A DNA stretch of 25,913 nt. It comes from Tubulinosema ratisbonensis (taxonomy: Eukaryota; Microsporidia; Tubulinosematidae). The notes below the pieces were generated by a model. That model had not been told where the DNA came from and did no database searches. It saw nothing but the letters and a program-made list of their open reading frames with translations. This document shows, piece after piece, positions 24,623-25,913 of the stretch; positions within the stretch are counted from its first letter, which is position 1; every line of letters starts with the position of its first letter. The translations under genes and the position numbers were made by a program. The DNA lies in contig RCSS01000075.1 in the NCBI GenBank assembly GCA_004000155.1, positions 1 to 25,913 on the forward strand. The letters run 5' to 3'.

Positions 24623-25913
24623 ATAAATTAAAAAATAACATTTATTTTCTTATTTATCTTAAACAATGAAAAAGATTTTTTATCGTTAAAAATAAATAAG
24701 TTAGAAACATTTGTGTACAATTAATGAATTATTTCTTTTTAAATAAATATTTTGATAAATAATAAAGATAATCTTTAAAATCATTTATATGTTGTTTTAA
24801 TTAAATATTCATATATTTTTCTGGTAAAAATATAACTGTACATTAAAATAAAAAGTTAATAATAAAAAAAATTAATTAATGATTTTATTATTTTTAGTTA
24901 ATATATATAAATTCATAAAAAATTATTTTTATAATAACTCAAATTATTTAACAGCAAAATATATATGATTTAAAACTGAAAAACACGAGAACAAGTTATT
25001 TATTGAATTAGTTATTAATAATTTGTGTTGGTTTATAGCTATATTTGTACCTAATATTGATTACAAATCAACTAATTTTAAGAATATCATATTTAGAAAT
25101 TTATAAGAAGTATTCCTTCTTGAAAATATTAATTAATACTAAATTTTACGCCAAACACTATGGATATATGTTTCAAATGCTATTTACTGATTGAATCTTA
25201 AATTTTAGTTAATTATTCACCAAAATAAAACTAAATCACAATATATTGTTTTATTTATTAAAAAAACAACAACACTTTCTATTAATATACAAGCTATCGA
25301 ATATGTATTTTTAAGTATTTTTACTTTTTTATCATTGAATTTAAATTCCAACAAATTTCTAAAAGAAAGTTTTTTAAATTATAAATACAATTTTTATATC
25401 TGACTTAAATGTAAAGATTGTGTTTTATTTTTTTTTAATCCTTTGAAATGACGTTCTAAGATTAATTAATTCTATTATCATCTTTTTATTAAATTTTTTA
25501 CTTTTAGTGCCTAATTTTTTAAACTATAGTTACAAATATCTTATTACCTTAGAAGTAAGAATTAAAATCTAATCTTCTCATATTTTTATGCAATTTCTTG
25601 TTGAATCTTATTATAATAAACCATTAACTTATTTATCCATTTTAACGGATGCCTTTTCATTCTTATCTGACAGTTAAGTTTTATTTTTTAAATCTGTCGT
25701 ATATCGATGGATACTAACCCGGTATCAGATATTCAATATGAAAAGATTTCAAAAAAGTAGAGTTTTTTTCACTAATTTTTTCTTTTTTATAATCATTATA
25801 GTCAAATTCATATTAAATTTAAGCTTGTAAGAAATGATACTAAGGGTTTGATTCTAGGCCCCACTGTTTGTTGTGACCATAACAGCATCGTTTTATTTTT
25901 TATATTTAAATTG
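24623..25913. other. Gene-free right end
   Basis: About 1.3 kb after the myosin with no credible reading frame on either strand. It is mostly A/T runs, with slightly richer patches at 25630-25740 and 25850-25890. The last patch weakly resembles, inverted, the stretch at 1551-1592. It contains GGTTTGATTCTAG, which looks like a tRNA T-loop but has no pairing stem. Confidence 0.5.

Noticed and set aside
25838..25870. A tRNA 3' end (GGTTTGATTCTAG followed by GGCCCC)
   Set aside because: The would-be T stem does not pair and no acceptor, D or anticodon arm is found.
1..25913. CRISPR arrays, bacterial operons or prophage genes
   Set aside because: No regular spaced repeats, no bacterial ribosome-binding pattern and no phage-type genes are present; all recognised genes are eukaryotic.

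Overview
The window reads as nuclear DNA of a microsporidian with very AT-rich chromosomes. The genes are short, mostly intronless eukaryotic housekeeping genes, many shorter than their yeast counterparts. Several start codons are immediately preceded by an ACCC or CCC motif, a signal described upstream of microsporidian genes. Spacers are long, extremely AT-rich and littered with decayed repeats, so this is not one of the most compacted microsporidian genomes. I cannot name the species. Isolated N bases fall in several genes, all but one without disturbing the frame, so they look like ambiguous calls.

Layout. Positions 1-376 are AT-rich spacer. A V-ATPase subunit E gene (minus, 377-910) is followed by 2.1 kb of spacer holding three copies of a degenerate repeat. 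A CstF-64/Rna15 gene and a eukaryotic-type MscS channel gene (both minus) follow, then a spacer with a fourth partial repeat copy. Next come a small unknown gene (minus, 6362-6772) and, divergent from it, an MBOAT acyltransferase and a Dis3/Rrp44 exoribonuclease (plus). A 51-residue membrane protein (minus), uL29/RPL35 and RLP24 (both minus) come next, then a 41-residue membrane protein (plus) converging on a 96-residue membrane protein (minus). A 744-residue protein with about 19 NLF-type repeats (plus, 13347-15581) converges on BRF1 (minus), followed by a probable eIF3c (minus). Positions 18520-19884 hold a decayed PIF/Harbinger-type transposon. The right end carries a 64-residue glycine/serine-tailed membrane protein and a class V myosin (both plus), then 1.3 kb of spacer.

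What the genes do. Most serve core gene expression: Pol III initiation (BRF1), mRNA 3'-end formation (CstF-64), RNA decay and processing (Dis3), 60S biogenesis (RLP24, uL29), translation initiation (eIF3c) and perhaps nuclear transport (the NLF-repeat protein). The others serve membranes and trafficking: V-ATPase, MscS channel, MBOAT and myosin V.

The points most worth a second look are the NLF-repeat protein as a candidate nuclear-basket nucleoporin whose FG-type repeats have drifted; a Dis3 with a vestigial PIN domain; a two-gene Harbinger element whose convergent frames overlap at their stop codons; a pair of tiny membrane proteins with matching architecture; and a dispersed repeat family of about 220 bp.
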